DNA of 64,000 nt. It comes from VXPQ01 sp965116435. GTDB lineage: Bacteria; Bacteroidota; Rhodothermia; Rhodothermales; VXPQ01. Where the stretch lies: the NCBI GenBank assembly GCA_965116435.1, contig OZ220686.1:1116001-1180000 (forward strand), given 5' to 3'. This document shows positions 43,257-52,544 of this stretch, piece by piece. Each line of letters opens with the position of its first letter. The stretch's first letter is position 1. A program made the position numbers and the translations under genes. Below the pieces are notes generated by a model, which worked only from the letters and a program-made list of their open reading frames with translations, ran no database searches and had not been told where the DNA came from.

Positions 43257-46200
43257 ATGACACAGCGCCCCAACGCTTCGATTCGATCCCGCCGGCGCAC
43301 GGCCCCGGGCGCTTTTTCGGCGGTTTTGCTGGCCGTATGCATCGGGTCGTGCGGCGGCCCGGCGCTCCCGGAGCCGGGTTCCGAAACGTACCTTGAGACG
43401 GTGTCGGCGTTCTATACGGGCCTGGCGGCCATCGAATCGGGCGTTGATCGGCAGGGCGAGGAAAATCTGCTTCGGGTCACGGAACTGGCGCCGGGCGAAC
43501 CGGCGGCCTGGATCAATCTGGGGCTGCTCGCCATGCGGCGCAACGAGTATGCGCTCGCATCGGAGTACCTCGGAGAAGCCGAAGCGCTCGCCCCGGAAAA
43601 CAGCACGATCCGCCTGTTGCTCGGCCTGTTCGAGAAAAGCCAGGGCAACGCCGCAGAAACCGCCCGGCGCTTGCAAGAAGCCGTCGCGCTGGATTCGACG
43701 AACGCCAAGGCGCTGTACGCCCTCGCCGAACACCGGACAGAAACCGGACGCGACGACGAAGCCGCGACGCTGCTGGATGCGCTGTTGCAGGTGCATCCGG
43801 ACAATGCCGCCGCCCTCGTCCGGCGCGCGGGCGCGGCGGCGCGTTCCGGCGACGGCGACGCATTGCGGAATACGCTGGCGCATATCGAAACATTGTCCGC
43901 GCCCTGGCCGCAGGAGGCCCGCGAACAGCTGGCCGCCGCCATCGGCGCCGCATCCGATGCGGACGCGCCCAACGTTGCCGCGGCCACAACCCACATCGCT
44001 TTTCTGCGGAACGTGCTGCTGCGGGTTTCTACGTACAGACAGGACCTGCGCACCGTCCAGACGCCCGCCGAAGAGGTAGGCGAGCTGGCGGCGCACTTCC
44101 TGCGTTTGCCCGCACCGCCGCCCGCCATCGCGCCCCGCGACGGGCAGCTGACGTTCACCCCGCAAGCGCTGCCTGCCGAGGGCGGCCTGTGGCGCAGCCT
44201 CACGACATTCGTCCCGGCGACGCCCCGCGAAGCGGACAGCGCAGAGACAGACAGCGAAGCGCCCATCGCGCCCGGCCTGGCGCTGGCCCTTGGCGACGAC
44301 CACGGCGTACATCTCCCGAACGGGCAACTGCTCGAATGGCCCGGCGGCGGCGACCCGCATGGACCGCACGGCGTGGCCGGCATAGATTACGACTACGACT
44401 TTACGATGGACCTTGCGCTGGCCGGTACGGGCGGCTTGCGCATGTTCCGGCAGGACAGCACGGGCACGTTTGCGGAAACCACCTCGCAGCTCGGGCTGCC
44501 CGGCGAGATGCTGAATACTTCGCTGGCGGATGTCTGGGCCGCGGACCTGGACCTCGAGGGCGATGTGGACCTGATCGCCGCCCGCCCCGAAGGCGCTCCC
44601 CTCGTCCTGTGCAACAACGGCGACGGCACGTTCGCGCCGCTGGACCTGTTCGGGGACGTGGATGCGTTGCGGGGCTTCGTCTGGGGAGATTTCGACGGAG
44701 ACGGAGATCCAGATGCGGCGCTCCTTGACGCCAACGGGTCGGTGCACCTCTTGGCGAACCGGCGAAGCGGGCTTTTCGAGCGCCAAACCGCACCGCGGTT
44801 CGGCGAGCGCATCCTCGCGCTCCGGGCGGCGGACCTGAACGGCGACGCCACGATTGATCTGGCTGCGCTCCAAGCGGACGGCGCGCTGTTGCGGCTTTCG
44901 ACGGACGGCGAAGACGCCCGCGCCGCATGGTCTTCGGAGGAAATAGCCCGCTGGGAAGGGTTGCCGGCAGACATAGCGCCCGGCAAAGCCCGGCTTTTCG
45001 CCGCGGACCTGGACAACAACGGCGGGCTGGACCTGGTGGCGGCCACGCCTGCGGGGGGCCGCGTCTGGCTGCGGGATGCGGACGCGCCGAACGGCGCGCA
45101 TCCGGGCGGCGTGCTACACCCGACGGACCACGCCCTCGGCGCGCATCTCTTCGCCGTCGCGGACCTGACCGCCAACGGACGGCTGGACCTGATCGGATTC
45201 GCCGAAACGGGCGCGCCGGTCCGGCTGGAAAACGAAGGCAGCAAACCCTACCACTGGAAGCAAATGCATCTGCGCGCCGCCGAAGCAGTGGGAGACCAGC
45301 GCATCAATTCGTTCGGCGTCGGCGGCGAGGTGGAAATCCGGGCCGGGCTGTCTTTCCAGAAACAGGTCATTGAAGGGCCCATCGTGCATTTCGGGCTGGG
45401 AACGCACGCCGTCGCGGACATAGCCCGCATCGTGTGGCCCAACGGCAGCGTACAGGCCGAATTCGATCTGCTTTCCGGGGAAGTCGTGCTGGCGCAGCAA
45501 CGCCTGAAGGGGTCGTGCCCCTGGCTCTTCGCATGGAACGGAGAGCGCATGGACTTCGTCACCGATTTCATCTGGCGTTCGCCGCTGGGCCTCAAGATCA
45601 ATGCGCAGGAAACGGCGGGCGTGATGACCACGGAGGACTGGGTGCGGATCCGCGGGGAGCAATTGACGCCGCGTCCCGGCGAAAACGGCGCGCCTCCCTG
45701 GTACGATGTGCGCATCACGGCGGAACTCTGGGAAACGCATTTCTTCGACCATATTTCGCTACTCGTCGTGGATCATCCCGACGATACCGAAATCTACGTG
45801 GACGAACGGTTCGCCTTTCCGCCCCCGGAAATGAAGGTGCACGTAACCGCGCGGCCCCATCCCGTAACGCAGGCCTGGGACGACCGGGGCCACGACGTCA
45901 CCGATCTCCTGACGGAAGAGGACGGACGGTACCTCGCCACGTTCGGACACGGGCAATATCAGGGCGTTACGCGAGATCACTATGTGGAACTGACGCTGGA
46001 GAACATTCCGGCGGACGCGGCCCGAAACGGCCCGGTCTGGCTTGTGGCCTCGGGCTGGATTTATCCCACGGACAGTTCGATCAATGTGGCGCTCGGACAA
46101 GGATCGCATGTTCCGCCGCAGGGGTTGCGCCTGGACGTTTCCGACGGGCAAGGCGGCTGGCGCACGGTCCACCCCAACCTCGGATTCCCCGCCGGCAAGA

Positions 46201-46844
46201 CGAAAACGGTGCTCATAGACCTCACGGACGCCCTGGCGGCGCCTTCGGACCGGGCGAGTTCCCTGCGGCTGCGCCTGCATACGAACCTGGAAATATTCTG
46301 GGACGCCCTGGCGTGGACCACGGGACAGCCCGAGGCGGAAACGAAAACCCTGCGCCTGGCGCCCGACGTAGCGGACCTGCGGTACCGGGGTTTTTCGGAA
46401 ACGTACGTAGCGGACGCCTTCTCGCCGGAACTGCCGGTCTACGACGAACTGGCCGGAACCGCGCAGGTCTGGCGCGACCTCGTGGGCTATCACACGCGGT
46501 TCGGCGACGTGCGCGAACTCCTCGAAACCGTGGACGACCGGTACGTGATCATGAATGCGGGCGACGAAATGACGTTTCGTTTTGAGGCGCCGCCGCCTCC
46601 GCCGGACGGATGGACCCGCGATTTCGTAATGATCGGGGATGGCTGGGTGAAGGACGGCGACTACAACACGGGCTTCTCCAAAACGGTGTTGCCCCTCCCC
46701 TCGCACGACGATCCGGCCTACGCTACGCCTCCGCGGCGGCTTGAAGACGATCCCGTGTACCGCCGTTTCCCGGACGACTGGGCGCGCTACCACACGCGGT
46801 ACGTCACGCCGGAGCGCTTCCATACCGCCATGCGGATGGAATAA
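43257..46844 (+). CDS. TPR/FG-GAP/ASPIC-UnbV lipoprotein
   Basis: This 1195-residue lipoprotein (signal AVLLAVCIGSCGG) combines TPR helices at about residues 45-200 (AAWINLGLLAMRRNEYALAS; AKALYALAEHRTETGRDDEA), degenerate FG-GAP propeller repeats (VWADLDLEGDVDLIAA-like, WGDFDGDGDPDAALLD, AADLDNNGGLDLVAATP), an ASPIC/UnbV domain (FGVGGEVEIRAG ... VHFGLGTHAVADIARIVWPNG) and a C-terminal beta-rich region of about 450 residues with no domain that I recognise. It is larger than typical CRTAC proteins. It is probably surface-linked; function is unknown. It converges on the TonB receptor gene. Confidence 0.85.
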   Translation: MTQRPNASIRSRRRTAPGAFSAVLLAVCIGSCGGPALPEPGSETYLETVSAFYTGLAAIESGVDRQGEENLLRVTELAPGEPAAWINLGLLAMRRNEYALASEYLGEAEALAPENSTIRLLLGLFEKSQGNAAETARRLQEAVALDSTNAKALYALAEHRTETGRDDEAATLLDALLQVHPDNAAALVRRAGAAARSGDGDALRNTLAHIETLSAPWPQEAREQLAAAIGAASDADAPNVAAATTHIAFLRNVLLRVSTYRQDLRTVQTPAEEVGELAAHFLRLPAPPPAIAPRDGQLTFTPQALPAEGGLWRSLTTFVPATPREADSAETDSEAPIAPGLALALGDDHGVHLPNGQLLEWPGGGDPHGPHGVAGIDYDYDFTMDLALAGTGGLRMFRQDSTGTFAETTSQLGLPGEMLNTSLADVWAADLDLEGDVDLIAARPEGAPLVLCNNGDGTFAPLDLFGDVDALRGFVWGDFDGDGDPDAALLDANGSVHLLANRRSGLFERQTAPRFGERILALRAADLNGDATIDLAALQADGALLRLSTDGEDARAAWSSEEIARWEGLPADIAPGKARLFAADLDNNGGLDLVAATPAGGRVWLRDADAPNGAHPGGVLHPTDHALGAHLFAVADLTANGRLDLIGFAETGAPVRLENEGSKPYHWKQMHLRAAEAVGDQRINSFGVGGEVEIRAGLSFQKQVIEGPIVHFGLGTHAVADIARIVWPNGSVQAEFDLLSGEVVLAQQRLKGSCPWLFAWNGERMDFVTDFIWRSPLGLKINAQETAGVMTTEDWVRIRGEQLTPRPGENGAPPWYDVRITAELWETHFFDHISLLVVDHPDDTEIYVDERFAFPPPEMKVHVTARPHPVTQAWDDRGHDVTDLLTEEDGRYLATFGHGQYQGVTRDHYVELTLENIPADAARNGPVWLVASGWIYPTDSSINVALGQGSHVPPQGLRLDVSDGQGGWRTVHPNLGFPAGKTKTVLIDLTDALAAPSDRASSLRLRLHTNLEIFWDALAWTTGQPEAETKTLRLAPDVADLRYRGFSETYVADAFSPELPVYDELAGTAQVWRDLVGYHTRFGDVRELLETVDDRYVIMNAGDEMTFRFEAPPPPPDGWTRDFVMIGDGWVKDGDYNTGFSKTVLPLPSHDDPAYATPPRRLEDDPVYRRFPDDWARYHTRYVTPERFHTAMRME

Positions 46845-46856
46845 GCGCAACGCCTC

Positions 46857-49772
46857 TCAAAAGGCGTACCGGAGCCCCAGGTCAATCGTCCTTCCGTAAC
46901 TTTGGCGTAACCCAATGGCTTTCGTCTCGTCGAGGAATCTGTTGATGTCCTCCGACTTTGTGATGTTGCTGACATTAAGGTAGACGTCCAGTCCCCGAAC
47001 CGGCAGCGATTGCTTGACCGAGAGGTCCCATCTCCTGAAGCCATCGGTCGATTCCCGCAACTCGGGCCAAAAATTCGTTCGTGTGAAAATGTCAGACCGA
47101 TAAAGCATGGAAACTCTGGCGGAGAACCCTTTATAGTCGTACCCCATCGACAGATTCATGATTTGGTCAGGCTGATCGATCAAACGATCCACATACAGGG
47201 TGTCGTTGTTCACAGAAAACACCTGCAACGGCGGACCAAAATCAATCTCAAAATCAATGATGGTCCGGGGATACTTGGCCTCCGAACTTGTGACCGTGTA
47301 ATTTGCATTAAATACCAAGCCGCTCAACACGCCAGGGAGATACCAGAATCGGGTCTGGTAATCGAATTCAAAACCTCGCAAGTGTACCGTATTGGGATTA
47401 TTTGAGGTGTAATTCTGGATAACCCCTTTTTCTATTTCCGGCGGAAGGCCAAATAGCGCCGCGTCCACTATATATCTTCGACCTCCCGAAAAAACAAGAT
47501 CTTTAATATTTTTTTGGAAATACCCGGCGCTCAAAAAACCAATGTGACGTTGATGCACGGAAACGTTTGCGTCGATATTTTTAGATACGGCAGGTTTCAG
47601 GTTAGGATTTCTATAATTAACACTTCTATTCGAACCAACAATATTGTAAAGCGGCAGGAAGTCGGCGTAATTCGGCCGCGCCAACGTCTGGGTGCCAGCC
47701 ACCCGCGTTTCAAGCCAGGAAAAGGGCCTGTATCGGAGGAACAATGCCGGTAGCAGGTGTACATTGTTACGTTCGTGCGTGACAAGGTCGAATCCCGCAA
47801 ACGTATAACTCGGTATGACATCCTGCCAACCCTGCCATGACGTATAGGCCGTCTTGTTTTTTTCCCAGCGTGCGCCTGCCACCACATTGAGGTTGGCGCC
47901 AATATCAACATCTGTCATCAGATAGGACGCCGTATAGGTCTCCTCTCCCGAATAGTCAAACAGGTTTGAATGGGTCTGGTGGAACGTGTGCGCTATTTCC
48001 TCCCAATAGCTGGCAAAACTGAAATTATCACTCAGGAAATTTGAAATTTCCCCCATAAAATCCAGGTCCGCAAATGGTCCCAGCGTAAAGTCGCCATTCA
48101 GGAAATTCCCTGCTTCATAATCCTCGCCAAGAAACGCCCTGTAAGGAAGGCGCCTCACGCCAGGATCGCCGTATTCATCGAGACGAGGAAATGCAACAAG
48201 CAGTGAATCCATAGCAGGTTGCCATGGAAAATTAAGGCGTCCCGACTGAACTCCCTTATCAAAACTTCTTGACTTTTTACGGTATTTAGCGCCGGCTTTT
48301 ATGCGGCCCGACAGATTATCGGATACTGTGAAATCATATCCCAGGTCAAGACGCAGCGTTTTATCCATCTCTTCATTTTCGTCTTCGTTGATTGTATACC
48401 CATTCGCATAGACCGCCGGAAGATTATCTACCAGAAAACTCTGGATGTTTGTAACGCTGGCGCCCAACACCTTTTGATCGAATGCAAAATCCTGCAGAAA
48501 TTGCGCCACGAACGTATCAAATTCCTGCGTTGATTCAGACAAAGACGCCGAAGCATCTATGTGAAATTTAGAAGAGAATACCTGGCTATATTCCAAGATA
48601 TGTGAATGTATTCTTATCTTTCTGTCCCCCGTGCCGGAATTAAAACTTCGATGTCTTGTGGCAAGGGCATAGGATTCAAAATATCGCGTCTGGTCAGATG
48701 CGATCGAACTGTTCAGAAAACTGTATCTTACGTTGCCTTCACGCAGGTTTAAATCAGTAACGAACAGGCTATTTATGCGGTCGTTCTGACGGGTAATGTC
48801 AAACAAATTTATGCCTGTGCTCCGCAATGCGTTAAGCGAGTCCAGTTTTGCATTTGGATTATCGTAGAATGCGCTCATTTCATGGGAACTACGATTTCTG
48901 CTTTCTACATCCACCAGTCCCAGCAGGCCCAGACGATCGTTGAAAAACCGGTTGCTCACGTGAAGCACCATTTTATAGTCTTTATACGATTGTCTCAAGT
49001 CATTATACATGCCTTGCACAAGGGCATTCACGGTAAATCCCGGCTCCGCTTTTTTGAGATTGAAATTAACGGTTCCGCCAAGCACGTCGGCGTCCTGGTC
49101 CGGAGTGCCTGCTTTGGTAACTTCAATGCCTGAGAGCATATACTGCGAAACCATGCTCAAATCAGTACTTCTGTCCGAAGAATCCGTTGCCGCCAAACGT
49201 ATGCCGTTGACGGCGATAGCGTTATATTTTGGCGAGAGTCCCCTGATCACGACTTTATTCCCCTCTCCTCCTTCGCGCTGTACCGTGACGCCCGGAATAC
49301 GCGCCACGGACTCGGCGGCATTGGCGTCGGGCAGCTCTTCGATTCTATCGGAAGAAACAATGTTGACCAGCGATTTTTCGGCGAGTTGCCTGTTTATGGC
49401 GTCCATTTGACCTCTGGCCTGCGCCGTAACGACTATTTCTTCCCCCTCCAGCGTTGTATAGCTCAGGTTAAAATCTTTTTCGATATTGGCTTCCCCCGAA
49501 ACGACCAGGGTGTCGGATATCGAGGAATAGCCAATGTAGCCTACCGTAATTACGTAGGTTCCTGCCCGCACGTTCGGTATACTATAGCGCCCGGATTCGT
49601 TGGTGGCCGCGCCAAGACTTGTGCCCATCAAAATAACGTTCGCGCCAATCAGCGTACCTCCGTCTTGCGCGTCCCGCACCGTCCCGCTAATACTGACGGA
49701 CTGTGCGTGCGCAAGGCCCGCACTAAAAAAGAGGGCTCCGAGAATGGCGGAATAGATCAATCGACGTTTCAT
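46857..49772 (-). CDS. TonB-dependent receptor with carboxypeptidase-like N-terminal domain
   Basis: This 971-residue outer-membrane receptor has a signal peptide (AILGALFFSAGLAHAQS), a carboxypeptidase-regulatory-like domain (VSISGTVRDAQDGGTLIGAN ... DTLVVSGEANIEKDFNLSYT), TonB-box region GEEIVVTAQARGQ, plug (ELPDANAAESVARIPGVTVQ; NKVVIRGLSPKYNAIAVNG) and a barrel ending LRYAF. The plug wording resembles TonB receptors of the FhuE/OMP family found in carbohydrate-utilisation loci without SusD. The coding sequence is clearly AT-richer than the flanking genes, suggesting acquisition. It is downstream of, and probably cotranscribed with, the two minus-strand genes that follow. Confidence 0.9.
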   Translation of the reverse strand: MKRRLIYSAILGALFFSAGLAHAQSVSISGTVRDAQDGGTLIGANVILMGTSLGAATNESGRYSIPNVRAGTYVITVGYIGYSSISDTLVVSGEANIEKDFNLSYTTLEGEEIVVTAQARGQMDAINRQLAEKSLVNIVSSDRIEELPDANAAESVARIPGVTVQREGGEGNKVVIRGLSPKYNAIAVNGIRLAATDSSDRSTDLSMVSQYMLSGIEVTKAGTPDQDADVLGGTVNFNLKKAEPGFTVNALVQGMYNDLRQSYKDYKMVLHVSNRFFNDRLGLLGLVDVESRNRSSHEMSAFYDNPNAKLDSLNALRSTGINLFDITRQNDRINSLFVTDLNLREGNVRYSFLNSSIASDQTRYFESYALATRHRSFNSGTGDRKIRIHSHILEYSQVFSSKFHIDASASLSESTQEFDTFVAQFLQDFAFDQKVLGASVTNIQSFLVDNLPAVYANGYTINEDENEEMDKTLRLDLGYDFTVSDNLSGRIKAGAKYRKKSRSFDKGVQSGRLNFPWQPAMDSLLVAFPRLDEYGDPGVRRLPYRAFLGEDYEAGNFLNGDFTLGPFADLDFMGEISNFLSDNFSFASYWEEIAHTFHQTHSNLFDYSGEETYTASYLMTDVDIGANLNVVAGARWEKNKTAYTSWQGWQDVIPSYTFAGFDLVTHERNNVHLLPALFLRYRPFSWLETRVAGTQTLARPNYADFLPLYNIVGSNRSVNYRNPNLKPAVSKNIDANVSVHQRHIGFLSAGYFQKNIKDLVFSGGRRYIVDAALFGLPPEIEKGVIQNYTSNNPNTVHLRGFEFDYQTRFWYLPGVLSGLVFNANYTVTSSEAKYPRTIIDFEIDFGPPLQVFSVNNDTLYVDRLIDQPDQIMNLSMGYDYKGFSARVSMLYRSDIFTRTNFWPELRESTDGFRRWDLSVKQSLPVRGLDVYLNVSNITKSEDINRFLDETKAIGLRQSYGRTIDLGLRYAF

Positions 49773-49837
49773 AGACTCGCTCGTTAACGTTCTTGCGGCT
49801 CCCTATGCCGGACAGAAGAGGGGTGCGTTCTTTGGGC

Positions 49838-50518
49838 CTACATCTTGATGCCCAGACCGTCCAGTGTCCTGCGTATATCCGATATTTCATCCGGGCGATT
49901 ACAAGCCGAGTCTACAAACAAGGCCGTGCCGAATCCTGTCAGGCAATGGTACTGAGTAATGCGCCATGACGCCAACAGAACATCCATGTGCTCGACCGCC
50001 TCCCGGTCTCTTTGATACTCTTTTGCATTTTCATACTTCTTGCGAAGCAGAATAGCATCATTGAGTATGCCAACAGCAGACTCGAAACAATCGCACACCG
50101 TTTTTAATGCAGCACGGAGACTGTCCTGGCGGCTTGGGGAGAGCACCAATTGGGGGGCTGCCTCCTGATCTCCCGGTTGGGGGCGAACAGCCGCCTCTTC
50201 GCCCGACGCGAGCACAGGACTCAGGTTGAAATCGTGTTCGATATCGGCTTCTCCAGAAACAACAAGCGTGTCGCTTGCGGATGCATACCCCTTGTAGGCA
50301 ACCGCGAGTATGTACGTTCCGGCCCCCACATCCGGTAGAATAAATCGGCCATTTTCTTGCGTGACTGCAACGACGCTGGAACCAAGCAGATAAACGGGAG
50401 CGCCCGCTATGGGACTGCCAATCTGTGCGTCCTGTACCGTCCCGGTAATACGCACGGTCTGCGCCTCTGCAAAAGACACGCTGACGAAAAACATCAACCA
50501 CATGAGTCGGCGAATCAT
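49838..50518 (-). CDS. Small exported protein with carboxypeptidase-like domain (partial paralogue of the TonB receptor)
   Basis: This 226-residue protein has a signal peptide (MIRRLMWLMFFVSVSFAEA) and a carboxypeptidase-regulatory-like domain almost parallel to the N-terminus of the adjacent receptor (GTVQDAQIGSPIAGAPVYLL, GRFILPDVGAGTYILAVAY, DTLVVSGEADIEHDFNLSP). From about residue 105 it continues with an unrelated helical region with several Cys (TVCDCFESAVGILNDAILL; QYHCLTGFG; DSACN). It looks like a duplicated receptor N-terminus joined to a different tail. ATG at 50518 gives the best signal peptide. Function is unknown. Confidence 0.75.
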   Translation of the reverse strand: MIRRLMWLMFFVSVSFAEAQTVRITGTVQDAQIGSPIAGAPVYLLGSSVVAVTQENGRFILPDVGAGTYILAVAYKGYASASDTLVVSGEADIEHDFNLSPVLASGEEAAVRPQPGDQEAAPQLVLSPSRQDSLRAALKTVCDCFESAVGILNDAILLRKKYENAKEYQRDREAVEHMDVLLASWRITQYHCLTGFGTALFVDSACNRPDEISDIRRTLDGLGIKM

Positions 50519-50625
50519 GGGCGCCTCACAGGCTGCGACGGTGCGAACCGTCATGCCGTCCAACGGTGCGCCGCATCAGAGCAGACCTGCATGCATGAAG
50601 GCCTGCTCCGATACGGCAACGCCAC

Positions 50626-52356
50626 TTATTTAACCAGGATCATCTTCCTGGACACGGACCGGCTCCCGGTGCTAAGCGTATAAATATACAGTCCGCTTGT
50701 CACGGAAAGCCCGGCGTCGTTTCTGCCGTCCCATCGATATTCGTGCGAGCCGGCCGTCAAAGATCCGCTGGCCAATTCCCGGACGGCCTGCCCGAGGACA
50801 TTGTAGACCACCAGTTTGACGTCGGAAGGCTCATGCAGGGAAAATGTAATGGCTGTCGACGGGTTGAACGGGTTCGGATAGTTTTGATCCAGCGCAAATG
50901 TACTCGGCAAGTCATTCTCTTCGACGCCTACGGGAATCGGCACCCACCTTGGATCGCCGACCGGCCCGCCCGTTTCGCTTGCCGTCGCAGCAGGCGAACC
51001 GCCATCGTACCGCAGGTCCTCATGAATGGGCCATTGCACATTAATCTGATTATTGTCCGCCTCATATTGCCACCACCCGTCCAGGAACGTATCATGTTTT
51101 TCATTGTCCCTGAAATCTCTTATCCGATCTATCATTCGTTTCAGGTATTCAGGATGCAGTTCCAACGTAGGGGTTGTCTGGACATTCTTGAATTCCCGGA
51201 TCGTTGGATCCGCCACCATCAACGCACGCAGCGTATCCGAGGCAAATATGTTTTGTGACTCCACGGCGTACATGGTGTCCTGACGGGTTTCCGTATCGCC
51301 GTCGTCATTGGTTACCTCCCATTCCCAAGGACCTTCTTCCCAGAATGCCAACACCTGCTCATCGTTGACCCAGGCATTATTATTCCAGGTTATCTTTCTG
51401 TTGAGATGATCCCAAGTCCTCCCCGCAGCGATGGCTGTGGTATCCGGCGCATCGATGGGCAGGATATGCATAACGCCGGCTCCTCCTGGGCCTACGCTGC
51501 CCCATAGACCAAAATAATGGGAAGACTGGCCGAATATCTTGGTGTTGTAAAAGAGATTGTTGCTGAGGGTCATATTGTTCCCGCCACGGTAGAAAAGGGG
51601 ATCCATGACAATATTTACGAAACTGGTATGATCCACCAAGCCGTAATTAACCTGCTCATAAACCACGAGGGCTTCGCCCCACGAATTTATGACGCTACTG
51701 TTGGTGACCGTCAGAGAATCAATGGTTCCCATCCAGGATCCGCCGCCCCAGAAAAGCCCATTGAAGAAAATGCCGCCCGGATACGAGGGGACGGATTTAT
51801 AAATACTGTTGTTAAAGTGGAAGGAGGTGTTCTTGCCCAGGGCGGCGTTCAACTGATAGCCGGACCAGACATTGTTTTCCACCTTAATGGTCTGGTCCAC
51901 GCCCGTCGGAAGCACTACGCCCCAAACCGACCCGCTCCTGTCGGCCATCGCGCCGTTGAAGAGCAAATTGTCCAGGGTAAGGACAACATCATCCTCGTTC
52001 AGCTCCAAATGGGCTCCAGGAAAACCCCCGTATCTTGCCACTCCATCTGGAGCAGGAAATGGCTGTACCGTTGCAGGAAACGCATTGTCGTCATCGGCGG
52101 GAAGGGCTTGTCCGCGAATGGTGAGGCTGTTTTTGACTTCCAGTGGGTCGATCTGCAAATAGACCCTGCTGTGCTCCAGAATGTACACATCATGTACTTG
52201 CGACCCGTCAGCCAGCGTATCGGCTGTAATGGTGGTTTCAAGCAGGCCTGGCACGGGCGTCCACTCAATAACCATTTCGCTTTGCGCGACAGCGATTGCC
52301 GGCAGCATGGCCAGGGCAAGGAGCGCACAGGTCAGAAAGGATAGCGATTTTGACAT
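50626..52356 (-). CDS. T9SS-exported protein, probably beta-helical
   Basis: This 576-residue secreted protein has a signal peptide (LTCALLALAMLPAIAVAQS), a central region of repeated short strands (HLELNEDDVVLTLDNLLFNG, NMTLSNNLFYNTKIFG, SLTVTNSSVINSWGEAL) suggestive of a right-handed beta-helix as in pectate-lyase-like folds, and a C-terminal type IX secretion sorting domain (FALDQNYPNPFNPSTAITFS ... SVSRKMILVK). No catalytic residues can be assigned. Together with the TonB receptor downstream it may form a small polysaccharide-acquisition unit. It starts at 52356; codons upstream would lengthen the signal peptide unusually. Confidence 0.8.
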   Translation of the reverse strand: MSKSLSFLTCALLALAMLPAIAVAQSEMVIEWTPVPGLLETTITADTLADGSQVHDVYILEHSRVYLQIDPLEVKNSLTIRGQALPADDDNAFPATVQPFPAPDGVARYGGFPGAHLELNEDDVVLTLDNLLFNGAMADRSGSVWGVVLPTGVDQTIKVENNVWSGYQLNAALGKNTSFHFNNSIYKSVPSYPGGIFFNGLFWGGGSWMGTIDSLTVTNSSVINSWGEALVVYEQVNYGLVDHTSFVNIVMDPLFYRGGNNMTLSNNLFYNTKIFGQSSHYFGLWGSVGPGGAGVMHILPIDAPDTTAIAAGRTWDHLNRKITWNNNAWVNDEQVLAFWEEGPWEWEVTNDDGDTETRQDTMYAVESQNIFASDTLRALMVADPTIREFKNVQTTPTLELHPEYLKRMIDRIRDFRDNEKHDTFLDGWWQYEADNNQINVQWPIHEDLRYDGGSPAATASETGGPVGDPRWVPIPVGVEENDLPSTFALDQNYPNPFNPSTAITFSLHEPSDVKLVVYNVLGQAVRELASGSLTAGSHEYRWDGRNDAGLSVTSGLYIYTLSTGSRSVSRKMILVK

Positions 52357-52544
52357 AATTCTCGGGGGTAAGGAGTAAGGGAGACGCATAGCCGACAGAC
52401 CAAGACTGATTCATTCCAACCCGAAACGGATAATTACGTCAAGTATGCAAAGCATGATAGAGGATTCGTGAACCTATTATTGTGAATTTTTTATGAAAAA
52501 TAAAATGATGCACACACGGCGCCGAAACCCGTATTTTAACGGGC

